Below are positions 27,198-35,849 of a stretch of 64,000 nt of DNA, in pieces (position 1 is the first letter of the stretch; each line of letters begins with the position of its first letter). Source of the DNA: Muricauda sp. MAR_2010_75 (GTDB taxonomy: Bacteria > Bacteroidota > Bacteroidia > Flavobacteriales > Flavobacteriaceae); contig NZ_JQNJ01000001.1 of the NCBI RefSeq assembly GCF_000745185.1, forward strand, positions 1,573,501 through 1,637,500, read 5' to 3'. The notes under the pieces were generated by a model. That model searched no databases. It saw only the letters and a program-made list of their open reading frames with translations, and was not told the origin of the DNA. A program made the translations under genes and the position numbers.

Positions 27198-27273
27198 AAG
27201 TTCAAGTGTCAAGCTCAAGCGCAAGTTCAGTTAAATTATTAGGAACCCATTTTTAAACTTGAGACTTGAACTT
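27198..27273. repeat. Long imperfect inverted repeat between hemJ and the kinase gene
   Basis: AAGTTCAAGTGTCAAG (27198-27213) and CTTGAGACTTGAACTT (27258-27273) are complementary at 15 of 16 positions around a 44-base centre that contains further TCAAG/CAAGTTC words. It could fold after hemJ and act as a terminator or spacer hairpin, but no T-run follows. Confidence 0.45.
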
Positions 27274-27305
27274 GAATTTGCCCTTGCCTTCATTTGGCTT
27301 GATAA

Positions 27306-28784
27306 TTGTGTAATTTTATCTCAAATCAGCTAAGCTTGTTCAGTAAACTCTCCTTACGATCCCGGATTTTTTTCGCCATGATCTTACTGGTGGTCATTGC
27401 ATCCGTCTTAATAGCAGGGGTTACCATTTATCAATACAACGAGCAGGCGAGGGATTACCATGAAAACCGATTGGAGCGCAAGGAGGAACAAGTTATCCAA
27501 AGCATTTCCTATACACTCAGGGAAACTACCTATCCGGTGAATGCAGAAAATTTGGGCCTTATTTTCAAAGATGAGATCTATAAAATTGCCGATGTCCAAA
27601 ACGTAAACTTCAACATCTACGACCTTGACGGAAATCTGATCAAAAGTTCCCGGCCCAGTTTTGAAGCCGATTCCATTACCAATTGTTTGGACGCCAAAGT
27701 GCTCAATTTTCTCAGGGATAGTGGAGAAAAAAGATATGTGGAGGAACAACATGCCGCTGGCGACAACTATCAAGCTTCCTACACCTACATCAACGACCCA
27801 AAATTTAAGCCCATCGGCATTATGAACCTCCCTTATTTTGAGGACAATTCCTTTAACAATCATGAGCTAAAGGAATTTTTGTTACGGTTGGGAGGCGTGT
27901 ATTTGCTCATGTTGCTCTCAGCCATTCTTTTGGCCTATTTTATTTCAAAATATATAACGCGTTCCCTGCAGACGGTTTCCGATAAAATGAACAGGACCAA
28001 TCTGACCTTGCAAAATGAAAAGATTTATATTAAAAATCCCAGCGAGGAAATTGGCAAATTGGTGGATTCCTACAACCGAATGATTGATGAACTCGAAGAA
28101 AGTGCGGTGAAACTGGCCCGGAGTGAGCGGGAACAAGCTTGGCGTGAAATGGCCAAACAAGTGGCTCATGAAATCAAGAACCCATTGACCCCTTTGCGGT
28201 TGACCGTACAAAACTTTGAACGTAAATTCGACCCCAATGACCCCTCCATCCAGTCTAAGGTAAAGGAGTTTTCTAAGACCCTGATCCAACAGATAGACAC
28301 TATGAGCAACATTGCCACGGCCTTTTCCAGCTTTGCCAATATGCCTGCACAGCAGAACGAGACCTTTAACGTGGTGAAAATTGTAAAACTGGCCTTGGAA
28401 ATTTTCAATGAGGACTACATCCACTTTATTGCAGATGAAGAAGAAATCATTGCCAAGTTGGACCGTACACAACTCATTCGGGTCATAACGAATTTGGTTA
28501 AAAATGCCATTCAAGCTGTTCCCGAAGTGGAATCTCCCCGTATTTTGGTCACTGTGGCCACCGAAGGACAGCAAGTAAAAATTTCGGTAGCGGACAACGG
28601 AATTGGTATTTCAGATGAGTTCAAACACCGGGTTTTTGAACCCAAGTTCACCACAAAATCCAGCGGTACGGGGCTTGGCTTGGGAATGGTGAAAAACATT
28701 GTGGAAAACTATGGAGGAACCATTACTTTTACTTCAAAAGAGGGGAAGGGAACCGTCTTCTCCATACGATTTCCTAAAGAGTAG
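27306..28784 (+). CDS. Membrane sensor histidine kinase, NtrY-like
   Basis: About 492 residues. A first membrane helix (residues about 23-45), a periplasmic sensor region of about 150 residues, a second helix (about 195-215), then HAMP and a HisKA/HATPase core. The phospho-accepting residue is His288 in VAHEIKNPLTPLRLTVQNF, a sequence close to NtrY-type kinases. The N box (NLVKNAIQA), G1 box (DNGIGIS) and G2 box (SSGTGLGLGMVKNI) are intact. The start is uncertain: TTG at 27306 opens the frame and TTG at 27336 gives a more usual short cytoplasmic tail. No response regulator gene is adjacent, so its partner is elsewhere. Confidence 0.88.
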   Translation: MCNFISNQLSLFSKLSLRSRIFFAMILLVVIASVLIAGVTIYQYNEQARDYHENRLERKEEQVIQSISYTLRETTYPVNAENLGLIFKDEIYKIADVQNVNFNIYDLDGNLIKSSRPSFEADSITNCLDAKVLNFLRDSGEKRYVEEQHAAGDNYQASYTYINDPKFKPIGIMNLPYFEDNSFNNHELKEFLLRLGGVYLLMLLSAILLAYFISKYITRSLQTVSDKMNRTNLTLQNEKIYIKNPSEEIGKLVDSYNRMIDELEESAVKLARSEREQAWREMAKQVAHEIKNPLTPLRLTVQNFERKFDPNDPSIQSKVKEFSKTLIQQIDTMSNIATAFSSFANMPAQQNETFNVVKIVKLALEIFNEDYIHFIADEEEIIAKLDRTQLIRVITNLVKNAIQAVPEVESPRILVTVATEGQQVKISVADNGIGISDEFKHRVFEPKFTTKSSGTGLGLGMVKNIVENYGGTITFTSKEGKGTVFSIRFPKE

Positions 28785-28855
28785 GAACAATAATTTCAGG
28801 TTGAGCGTCCGCCTGACGGATGGCTAGGATGTCGAGACCCATTTAAACTGTATTT

Positions 28856-29638
28856 ATGAATTACGAAAACATTTACATAGAAGAAGAGAATAGCATAGCC
28901 ACCATCACCATTAATCGGCCTGAGAAAATGAATGCCCTCAACAAAAGAACCATTGAGGAGCTTCATGTGGCTTTTAAAGAATTGGATGATGACGATGACA
29001 CCAAGGTCATCATCATAACAGGTAGTGGGGAAAAAGCCTTTGTGGCCGGAGCTGATATTTCAGAGTTTGCCCATTTTTCGGTAAAGGAAGGCCGACAATT
29101 GTCCGCAATGGGGCAAAAAAACCTCTTCAACCTAATAGAGGGTCTCACTACACCTGTTATAGCCGCTATTAATGGTTTTGCGCTTGGTGGCGGTTTGGAA
29201 CTGGCCATGGCTTGTCATTTTCGGGTGGCAAGTAGCAATGCCCGCATGGGACTGCCCGAGGTGTCTTTAGGTGTAATCCCTGGCTATGGAGGTACACAAC
29301 GTTTGCCTCAACTTATTGGAAAGGGAAGGGCTATGGAAATGATCATGACTGCAGGAATGATCGATGCGGATAAGGCATTTGTCTACGGACTGGTGAACCA
29401 TGTGGTTTCACCTGAAGAGCTGTTGCCATTATGCGTTAAAATAGCGAGCAGGATATCGAATAATTCCACTGTGGCCATAAAACACGCAATAAAAGCCGTA
29501 AATGCTGGTTTTAAGTATGATGCTGATGGCTATGCCGTGGAGATTGATGCCTTTGGCCATTGTTTTGGCACCGATGATTTCAAGGAAGGAACATCGGCCT
29601 TTTTGGAAAAGCGCAAGGCAGACTTTCCCGGTTCATGA
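28856..29638 (+). CDS. Enoyl-CoA hydratase/isomerase (crotonase) family protein
   Basis: Adds water to 2-enoyl-CoA in fatty acid oxidation or related routes. 260 residues; both catalytic glutamates can be placed, Glu115 in ALGGGLELAMACHFR and Glu135 in MGLPEVSLGVIPGYGGTQRL. The oxyanion-hole region AFVAGADISEF is present. Possession of both acids favours hydratase activity over isomerase-only relatives. It lies 71 bases after the kinase gene; its stop overlaps an in-frame upstream ATG of the next gene (ATGA at 29635), although the true start of that gene is probably further in. Confidence 0.93.
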   Translation: MNYENIYIEEENSIATITINRPEKMNALNKRTIEELHVAFKELDDDDDTKVIIITGSGEKAFVAGADISEFAHFSVKEGRQLSAMGQKNLFNLIEGLTTPVIAAINGFALGGGLELAMACHFRVASSNARMGLPEVSLGVIPGYGGTQRLPQLIGKGRAMEMIMTAGMIDADKAFVYGLVNHVVSPEELLPLCVKIASRISNNSTVAIKHAIKAVNAGFKYDADGYAVEIDAFGHCFGTDDFKEGTSAFLEKRKADFPGS

Positions 29639-29664
29639 CCATTGGCTTAACCAAGCCAGACCTG

Positions 29665-31215
29665 ATGAAAAAACAAATACTTTTACTTTGCTTCCTATTG
29701 ATTGGGGTACTCTCCAGTGCCCAAAAAATGCCCGTTTCTTATGATTTTGGCGAGAAATTTAATGACCGCTACAGGTATTCAAACTTATTAACCTTGGATG
29801 AAGATGGCACCGGAGGCTACATTTTGGTAAGGGCCTATTACCAAGGCCTCATTTTAAGGCCCAAAGGCTACCTTATTGAACATTATAACAAGGATTTGGA
29901 ACTGGTATCCGAATACAATTACAAGCTTAAGGGTTTGGATTTTGTAGATGGCTTCCTAAAAAATGGACAGTTGAACCTGCTATTTCTCAATTATAACTAC
30001 GATCGAGGTCAATATGAATATTGGGTTCATACCAGCCCCATTATCGCCTTTAATTTTAGGTCAGAAAAACTGTTGTCCATTGCTTCCGAAGAAGTAAATG
30101 ACCCAGTGGGGAAAAACTTTTACAACCGTAATTTTTCCAACGGATTCTCTACGGCCGTTCTTTTTAATGAAGATAAAACAGGTTTCATTATAAGTACCCA
30201 TCACAAAAAAGGAAAGAGCAATAAGCACATCATCCATTTATATGATACCGCCTTGCGCAAAAGGTTTGAGTACGACTTTTCAGATGAGATTGAGGAAAAG
30301 AACTATGCCTTTGAAAATATAGCCATTACTCGTGATCTGCAAACGGTCTATATAGTTGGAAAAGCCTATTTTAAAAAGAGGCGTTTTCAGGTTGATGAAC
30401 GAAAATTCCAATATGAATTGATTCAGATTTCCCAAAATGGAAACAAGACCCAATCTTTTGTAGATCCCGGAAAGTACCCGGAAGCCTTATATCCCATTAT
30501 ACTTGACAACAGACTGGTCTGTATAGGGTTTTATGCAGATAGAAAGGATAATCGGTACAACGGCATCGCTTATTTTGATGTTGACCCAACCACATTAGAA
30601 GTAAATAGCCGAAAATACAACCCCTTTTCCCAGCAATTTATGGAAGACAAATTTGGACGGGATCAGGATAAGGACATCAAAAATTTAGTTTTTAAGGGAG
30701 TGGAGATAACAACTGAAGAGGATATCTTTTTCAACGCAGAAGAATACTTTGTCACCTCTGGACTTGAAGTTACCGGAGCCGGGCAACGGGTTAAGATTGA
30801 GCGGTATCACTACAATGACATAGTAAGTGTTAAGTTGGACTCCAATGGAAATATGGAATGGGCCAGAAATATCAATAAAACCGAAGTTACGCAAGGTGAT
30901 GGTGCTTATGCATCCTATAGTTCGTACTGCAAAGATGGAAAGACCTATTTCTTTATCTGTACGGCTGCTGAGAACCCGCAGTTGATCAACAATGAACGCT
31001 TGATTTTCAAACAAGGATTGAGCCGAAATAGAAACGTATTTCTAATTTCTTTGGATGAAAATGGGAAAATGGACTACGAAAAGATCATCGACCAACAAGA
31101 AGCCCGATTGCCATTAATGGTTTCCAAACCGTTAAAGAATGAGCAAGAGGACAACATGCTTTTCTATGCCAAAAGGGGCAGTAAAAAACAGTTGGTCAAG
31201 GTAGACTTCAACTAA
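29665..31215 (+). CDS. Exported protein of unknown function
   Basis: About 516 residues from ATG at 29665, where a clear signal peptide begins (MKKQILLLCFLLIGVLSSAQ). The upstream in-frame ATG at 29635 would put ten residues before the signal and is rejected. The mature protein is beta-rich with repeated strand-turn segments (YKLKGLDFVDGFLKNGQLNL, NKHIIHLYDTALRKRFEYDF, FENIAITRDLQTVYIVGKAY) that look like propeller blades. No catalytic motif or known domain was recognised. It probably shares a transcript with the crotonase gene. Confidence 0.75.
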   Translation: MKKQILLLCFLLIGVLSSAQKMPVSYDFGEKFNDRYRYSNLLTLDEDGTGGYILVRAYYQGLILRPKGYLIEHYNKDLELVSEYNYKLKGLDFVDGFLKNGQLNLLFLNYNYDRGQYEYWVHTSPIIAFNFRSEKLLSIASEEVNDPVGKNFYNRNFSNGFSTAVLFNEDKTGFIISTHHKKGKSNKHIIHLYDTALRKRFEYDFSDEIEEKNYAFENIAITRDLQTVYIVGKAYFKKRRFQVDERKFQYELIQISQNGNKTQSFVDPGKYPEALYPIILDNRLVCIGFYADRKDNRYNGIAYFDVDPTTLEVNSRKYNPFSQQFMEDKFGRDQDKDIKNLVFKGVEITTEEDIFFNAEEYFVTSGLEVTGAGQRVKIERYHYNDIVSVKLDSNGNMEWARNINKTEVTQGDGAYASYSSYCKDGKTYFFICTAAENPQLINNERLIFKQGLSRNRNVFLISLDENGKMDYEKIIDQQEARLPLMVSKPLKNEQEDNMLFYAKRGSKKQLVKVDFN

Positions 31216-31294
31216 AGTTTTCATAAACGTTAAATAGAATTTAGCACAATCGTATATTGGATATAATCCTTAAATTTGGAATAAATCCAATTTT

Positions 31295-32368
31295 ATGGAA
31301 TCCAAGAATTTTCTCAAAGGAAGGGGAGCACAGCAAAACACACCCAACAAGTTTCTGAAGCATGTGTATGAGATGCGGGAGGATTTTTTGGAATTTTGTC
31401 GCTTGGAAGGCGAGGAAGCTGAGAACAACAAAACCCAATACATCCCAATTTTTCCAAAAACCATTGTCAATAAAGTGGATAGTCCAGATGTGGGGATGTG
31501 GTATTCCATGAACCCATACCAAGGCTGTGAGCATGGATGTATCTATTGTTATGCCCGTAATGCCCATGAGTATTGGGGCTACAGTGCTGGATTGGATTTT
31601 GAACGCAAGATTTTGGTAAAAAAAGCGGCTCCCGAGTTGTTGGAAGCCAAGATCAGACACAAGAATTGGAAGGCACAGACCATTGTACTTTCGGGTAATA
31701 CCGACTGCTATCAACCTGCCGAAAAGGAGTTTGAAATCACCCGAAAATGTCTCCAGGTCTTCCTAAAGTATCGGCATCCCGTAGGGATCATTACCAAAAA
31801 TGCCTTGATTCTTCGCGATTTGGATGTTTTGAAGGAATTGAATGCACATCAATTGGTAGGGGTGAATATTTCGATCACTTCATTATCTGAAAAAACCAGG
31901 CGAAAGTTGGAACCCCGAACGGCTTCCCTTCAAAAAAGATTGAAAGCCATTAAAGTTCTTTCAGAAAACAACATTCCCGTCAATGCCATGTTGGCCCCCA
32001 TGATTCCGGGGATCAACAGCCATGAGTTGTTGGAATTGGCGAAAACGGTATCGGAACATGGGGCACTTTCTTTTGGGTTTACCGTGGTACGACTCAATGG
32101 GGCCATTGGACAAATTTTCACTGATTGGATCAAAAAGGCCATGCCCGATCGGGCCGAAAAAGTGTTGCATCTAATCCAAGACTGTCATGGAGGTACCATC
32201 AACGACAATCGTTTCGGACTTCGTAACCGGGGTGAAGGAAAAATTGCCACCCAAATCCACGATATGGCCAAATTGGCCAAACAGTTGTATTTTAAGGACA
32301 AAAGCTTCCCGGGGTTGAACAAAGAGCTTCATCAACAATATAAAGATGGACAGATGAAATTGTTTTGA
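31295..32368 (+). CDS. PA0069/Rv2578c-type radical SAM protein
   Basis: 357 residues. The [4Fe-4S] cluster site is Cys78, Cys82 and Cys85 (NPYQGCEHGCIYCYARN, C-x3-C-x2-C). The following NAHEYWGYSAGLDFERKILV and TIVLSGNTDCYQPAEKEFEI are hallmarks of this branch, which is related to spore photoproduct lyase by cluster region. The reaction of the family is not established. Single gene with its own upstream gap of 79 bases. Confidence 0.92.
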   Translation: MESKNFLKGRGAQQNTPNKFLKHVYEMREDFLEFCRLEGEEAENNKTQYIPIFPKTIVNKVDSPDVGMWYSMNPYQGCEHGCIYCYARNAHEYWGYSAGLDFERKILVKKAAPELLEAKIRHKNWKAQTIVLSGNTDCYQPAEKEFEITRKCLQVFLKYRHPVGIITKNALILRDLDVLKELNAHQLVGVNISITSLSEKTRRKLEPRTASLQKRLKAIKVLSENNIPVNAMLAPMIPGINSHELLELAKTVSEHGALSFGFTVVRLNGAIGQIFTDWIKKAMPDRAEKVLHLIQDCHGGTINDNRFGLRNRGEGKIATQIHDMAKLAKQLYFKDKSFPGLNKELHQQYKDGQMKLF

Positions 32369-32575
32369 TTATGCAAGTTTCAAATGAACCTAATGCCATT
32401 CGTGCGCATTGGTGCAATTCGTGTCTGGATAGAAATGCTTGTATTTGCTTTTATCGACAAATCAATTTTTTTAAATAAATTTAAAAAGCTAGTCCAATCC
32501 ATGTTGCATCTTTCGTCTTATGGATGAAAACAATGTGTAACCGTTCACTTTGGGTGGACATTAAAAAGTAAACAG

Positions 32576-32926
32576 ATGAGTAATTTTTTGTATTTGTTCA
32601 GGGGCGGCAATGAAGCTTATGCCAAACTATCAAAAGAACAACAACAATCCCACATGCAGGTTTGGGGCGAATGGATGGGCGGTCTAAAGGAAAAAGGACA
32701 GCTTTTGGACGGGCTTCCTTTGGAAAAGGATGGAAAAGTAGTGCACAAACGTGGAGAAGTGGTCACAAATGGACCCTTTGCCGAAGGTGCTGAGATGGTG
32801 GGAGGCTACCTCATTGTTTCAGCCAAGAACATTGATGAGGCTGTTGAGATCTCCAAAGGATGCCCCATTTTTGATTATGAAGGTGCCTTTGTTGAAGTAC
32901 GGGAAATCCTGTCCTTGGAACATTGA
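32576..32926 (+). CDS. YCII/DGPF domain protein
   Basis: 116-residue ferredoxin-like protein of the YCII family (FLYLFRGGNEAYAKLSKEQQ, VWGEWMGGLKEKGQLLDGLP, VTNGPFAEGAEMVGGYLIV with the DGPF-like motif reading NGPF). YCII proteins of this kind are the constant partner of ECF42 sigma factors, and an ECF42-type gene follows at 33044 on the same strand. A palindromic element of 80 bases sits between the two genes. Confidence 0.92.
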   Translation: MSNFLYLFRGGNEAYAKLSKEQQQSHMQVWGEWMGGLKEKGQLLDGLPLEKDGKVVHKRGEVVTNGPFAEGAEMVGGYLIVSAKNIDEAVEISKGCPIFDYEGAFVEVREILSLEH

Positions 32927-32938
32927 TTTTTTAATCTG

Positions 32939-33018
32939 ATGTCATTTCGAACGAATGTGAGAAATCTAAAACGCTTCATTAACGTACTATAGATTTCTCG
33001 TTTCACTCGAAATGACAT
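32939..33018. repeat. Dispersed palindromic element, copy 2 (double-stem hairpin)
   Basis: Outer arms ATGTCATTTCGA (32939-32950) and TCGAAATGACAT (33007-33018) are exact complements. Inner arms GAGAAATCTA (32959-32968) and TAGATTTCTC (32990-32999) are also exact. The element belongs to the same family as 14522-14612. It lies between the YCII gene and its sigma factor and could modulate their relative expression by folding in the transcript. Confidence 0.75.
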
Positions 33019-33043
33019 TTTAAGAGCCCCAGCAAAATTACTT

Positions 33044-34294
33044 ATGCCGCAAGACCACAAGAATACCGTTGAGCATCTTTTCCGGACGGAATATGGAAAG
33101 GTAGTGGCACTGTTGACCCATAAATTTGGGGCATCGTATCTGGAGCAGGTTGAGGATGCTACACAAGACACCTTTGTGAAGGCAATGCAGGTTTGGGCCT
33201 ATCAATCCATTCCAGATAACCCCACTGCTTGGCTCTATCGGGTAGCGAGCAATAGGATGATCGACCTGTTGAGAAGAGCCAAAAAACTGGAATATAAAGA
33301 GGTAGGGGAATTGTATCCAAAGAGTGAAGTTGGCCATGCTTCGGACCCTGCTTTGGACCAGACCATTTCAGACAGTCAATTAAAAATGATCTTTGCCTGT
33401 TGCCATCCAGCTCTATCGGAGGAACATCAGATTATTTTGAGTTTAAAATTAATGGGGGGCTTCAGCAACAAAGAATTGGCAGAGGCTTTAATGAAAAAGG
33501 AAGAAGCTGTAGCCAAGTCGTTTACCAGGGCCAAGAAAAAGTTCAGGAAAGAGGTACAGCTATTGAAAATTCCTGTGCAAATGGGATTGCAATCCCGTTT
33601 ATTCCAGATACTTCGGGTTATCTATCTGTTATTTACTGAAGGATATGCGGCCACTTCTGGATTACAGATCATTAAAAGGGACATCTGTTATGAAGCTTTA
33701 CGTTTGGCGCTTTTGCTCCAAGACAATAAGTACTGCAAGCACCCTAACCTAAATGCCCTGATTGCCTTGATGTGTTTCCATGCCTCACGGTTTGATGCTC
33801 GATTGGATAAAGTGGGAGAATTGGTGACCTTGGAGCATCAGGATCGTTCCAAATACAACCAAGAGTTGATTTCCATCGGTATTCAACATTTGGAAAATGC
33901 TGGGACACAAGATCGAACGCCTTCGGATTATCATTTGGAAGCGGCACGTTCATATTATCATAGTATCGCCAAAAGTTTTGCAGAAACCGATTGGAAAAGC
34001 ATCCTTTATTTATACGATGTACAATTAAAATTGTATTATTCGCCAATGGTGGCCTTAAACCGTATTATCCCTTTTGCCAAGCAACATGGCGCTAAAAAAG
34101 GCCTAGCTGAACTAGAAGTGCTTGGAAAACGAGGTGGTTTTGAGAATCAAGGGTTGTACCATGCCATTAGAGCAGAGCTTCAATCAGAGTTGAATCGGCC
34201 TAAAAAACAACAAGCATCCCTAAAGAAGGCCATTGCCCTCAGCGAAAATGAACTCGTTAAAAGGCACTACCAAAAGAAGATGAACCTCAACTAA
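33044..34294 (+). CDS. ECF42-type RNA polymerase sigma factor
   Basis: 416 residues. Sigma region 2 is at about residues 5-80 (VEDATQDTFVKAMQVWAYQS, TAWLYRVASNRMIDLLRR) and region 4 at about 120-175 (LSEEHQIILSLKLMGGFSNK, ELAEALMKKEEAVAKSFTRA). A helical, TPR-like C-terminal extension of more than 200 residues follows (TEGYAATSG, then RALLLQDN-type helices), which is the mark of ECF42. The gene normally pairs with YCII proteins, as seen here upstream. No anti-sigma factor gene is nearby, consistent with control through the C-terminal domain. Confidence 0.92.
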   Translation: MPQDHKNTVEHLFRTEYGKVVALLTHKFGASYLEQVEDATQDTFVKAMQVWAYQSIPDNPTAWLYRVASNRMIDLLRRAKKLEYKEVGELYPKSEVGHASDPALDQTISDSQLKMIFACCHPALSEEHQIILSLKLMGGFSNKELAEALMKKEEAVAKSFTRAKKKFRKEVQLLKIPVQMGLQSRLFQILRVIYLLFTEGYAATSGLQIIKRDICYEALRLALLLQDNKYCKHPNLNALIALMCFHASRFDARLDKVGELVTLEHQDRSKYNQELISIGIQHLENAGTQDRTPSDYHLEAARSYYHSIAKSFAETDWKSILYLYDVQLKLYYSPMVALNRIIPFAKQHGAKKGLAELEVLGKRGGFENQGLYHAIRAELQSELNRPKKQQASLKKAIALSENELVKRHYQKKMNLN

Positions 34295-34302
34295 AGCTGG
34301 CT

Positions 34303-35772
34303 TTACATCTGTTCTTCTTCCCCAATATGCTTTTTATAGAATTTCCATGCTTCGTGGGCCACATCACGACCCAGTTCCAAACCGGCTATATTATCAGATT
34401 GGATGTGATATCCACCCAGAACCCTTGAAATACCTGCCATTTCTGCAGTTTTGGTAAATGTTGGAAATTTTAAGGTGACAGTGTCCCCCAAATTTTCAGG
34501 TTCCGTAAGGTATCCTGCCACAAGCTCCACTTCCGATCCAAACTCATCGCTTCCGGTCCAAAGTTTTAGGGCTTCAGCGCAGCCACCACTGATTGTACTA
34601 TGTCCTGAGGTATAACTCGGGAAAGGCGGACATAAAAAAGTGTCTGGGGAATAAGGTCTCCACTGGTTGCCATCCATCTCTATCATACCTTTTCCAACAC
34701 CTCCCCAAGCCTTTATCTTTTGTTGGTCATAGTATTCGTGAACCAAGGCGTAGGGTCTTGCAAAATCATAGTACATTTTACTATCCCATGATGCGATGAA
34801 GGCATCCATGGCCACAACTTGGTTGTAGAAGAACATTTTTACGTCTTCGTCCAAGGTATGATCATCCCTTATGGAAACCTCTTGGGCAAATTTTAACCAG
34901 TGTCCAGCTTGTTGCACAGATTGTGGGCCATCTCGCATGAACTCGACCAAAGCTTTTTGCTCATCGGTGAGGTTGGCCTGCATCTCGATTACCTCTTTTA
35001 CCTCTTCTTCCAATTGTTTGGACCCTATTTTTGGAGGAGGTCCTGGACGGAACTGATCGCCAGATTTCAATGAAACGGGTTTTACTTTGTCCCAAAATGG
35101 GGTTAGGCATCCCGGAGCAAACTTTCCGCCTTTTCCATCAGAAAAATACTTGGGCTGCCAACGATTGGGATCATTATTTTGATCTACGGGGTTGACGGGT
35201 TCGTAACCGGTGTAATCGAAATAGGGTTCACCATTGGAACCTTCTTCCTCGCCATATTGGTTGGCACCGTCGCCTTTTCTAGCTTCGATGACTGCCTTGG
35301 CAGCAAGGTTTCCAATGCCTTCGGGAGTGGTTGGGTCCAAAGATTCGTTGTTGGGATCTAGGCCCAATTCTACCATAAAATTGGTAAAAAGCTCCTTGTC
35401 TGAATAATAATATTCGTTCATGGCCCTGTAGGCGGCATAACTAACGGCAATTTCCTTGTTTTTGAGCGTCCGCTCATCCGATGGGCGCCTTTCCACGCCA
35501 TCAAGGTATACAGGAATGGCCTTTTCATCATATCTAGACCAAGCATCGAAAATGGAAACAAAAATCAAGCCCAAAAATCTTGAGGTGATGGTAGGTCTTG
35601 GCTTAAACATTTCAGTGTCGTTTGCTGTTGCGATAATGGCCATTTCACTCCATTGGTAGGCAATGTTGTCAGCACCTTTGGGCTCCATGGCAGCATCGCT
35701 TGATTGTTGCATTTTTTGTTTGCAGTTCAGTAATGTTGCTACAACAAATAGCAGTAAGATTGCTCTTTTCAT
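34303..35772 (-). CDS. Vanadium-dependent haloperoxidase/PAP2-like lipoprotein
   Basis: 489 residues with a lipoprotein signal (VATLLNC, Cys17). The phosphate/vanadate site of the PAP2-haloperoxidase superfamily is visible: FPSYTSGHSTISGGCAEAL and later GISRVLGGYHIQSDNIAG with the second His, preceded by RPYALVHEYYDQQKIKAW. Members are either vanadium haloperoxidases or acid phosphatases; the two cannot be separated by eye. Export as a lipoprotein fits either. It is followed (upstream on the same strand) by a Gfo/Idh/MocA gene 77 bases away. Confidence 0.87.
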   Translation of the reverse strand: MKRAILLLFVVATLLNCKQKMQQSSDAAMEPKGADNIAYQWSEMAIIATANDTEMFKPRPTITSRFLGLIFVSIFDAWSRYDEKAIPVYLDGVERRPSDERTLKNKEIAVSYAAYRAMNEYYYSDKELFTNFMVELGLDPNNESLDPTTPEGIGNLAAKAVIEARKGDGANQYGEEEGSNGEPYFDYTGYEPVNPVDQNNDPNRWQPKYFSDGKGGKFAPGCLTPFWDKVKPVSLKSGDQFRPGPPPKIGSKQLEEEVKEVIEMQANLTDEQKALVEFMRDGPQSVQQAGHWLKFAQEVSIRDDHTLDEDVKMFFYNQVVAMDAFIASWDSKMYYDFARPYALVHEYYDQQKIKAWGGVGKGMIEMDGNQWRPYSPDTFLCPPFPSYTSGHSTISGGCAEALKLWTGSDEFGSEVELVAGYLTEPENLGDTVTLKFPTFTKTAEMAGISRVLGGYHIQSDNIAGLELGRDVAHEAWKFYKKHIGEEEQM

Positions 35773-35849
35773 ATTTAACGTTTAATCTAATAAGGCGGGC
35801 GAATATATGGGTTTAATACCTTAAATGCCAGCCATAAAACTAAAAAATA

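Noticed and set aside
27945..28574. 209-codon open frame on the minus strand inside the NtrY-like kinase gene
   Set aside because: Antisense to the conserved HAMP/HisKA region; no start context or family pattern.
28790..28845. Third copy of the palindromic element between the kinase and crotonase genes
   Set aside because: The CAGGTTGAGCG...GTCGAGACC stretch has only weak arms and a different end sequence; it may be another degenerate repeat but is not the same family on this evidence.
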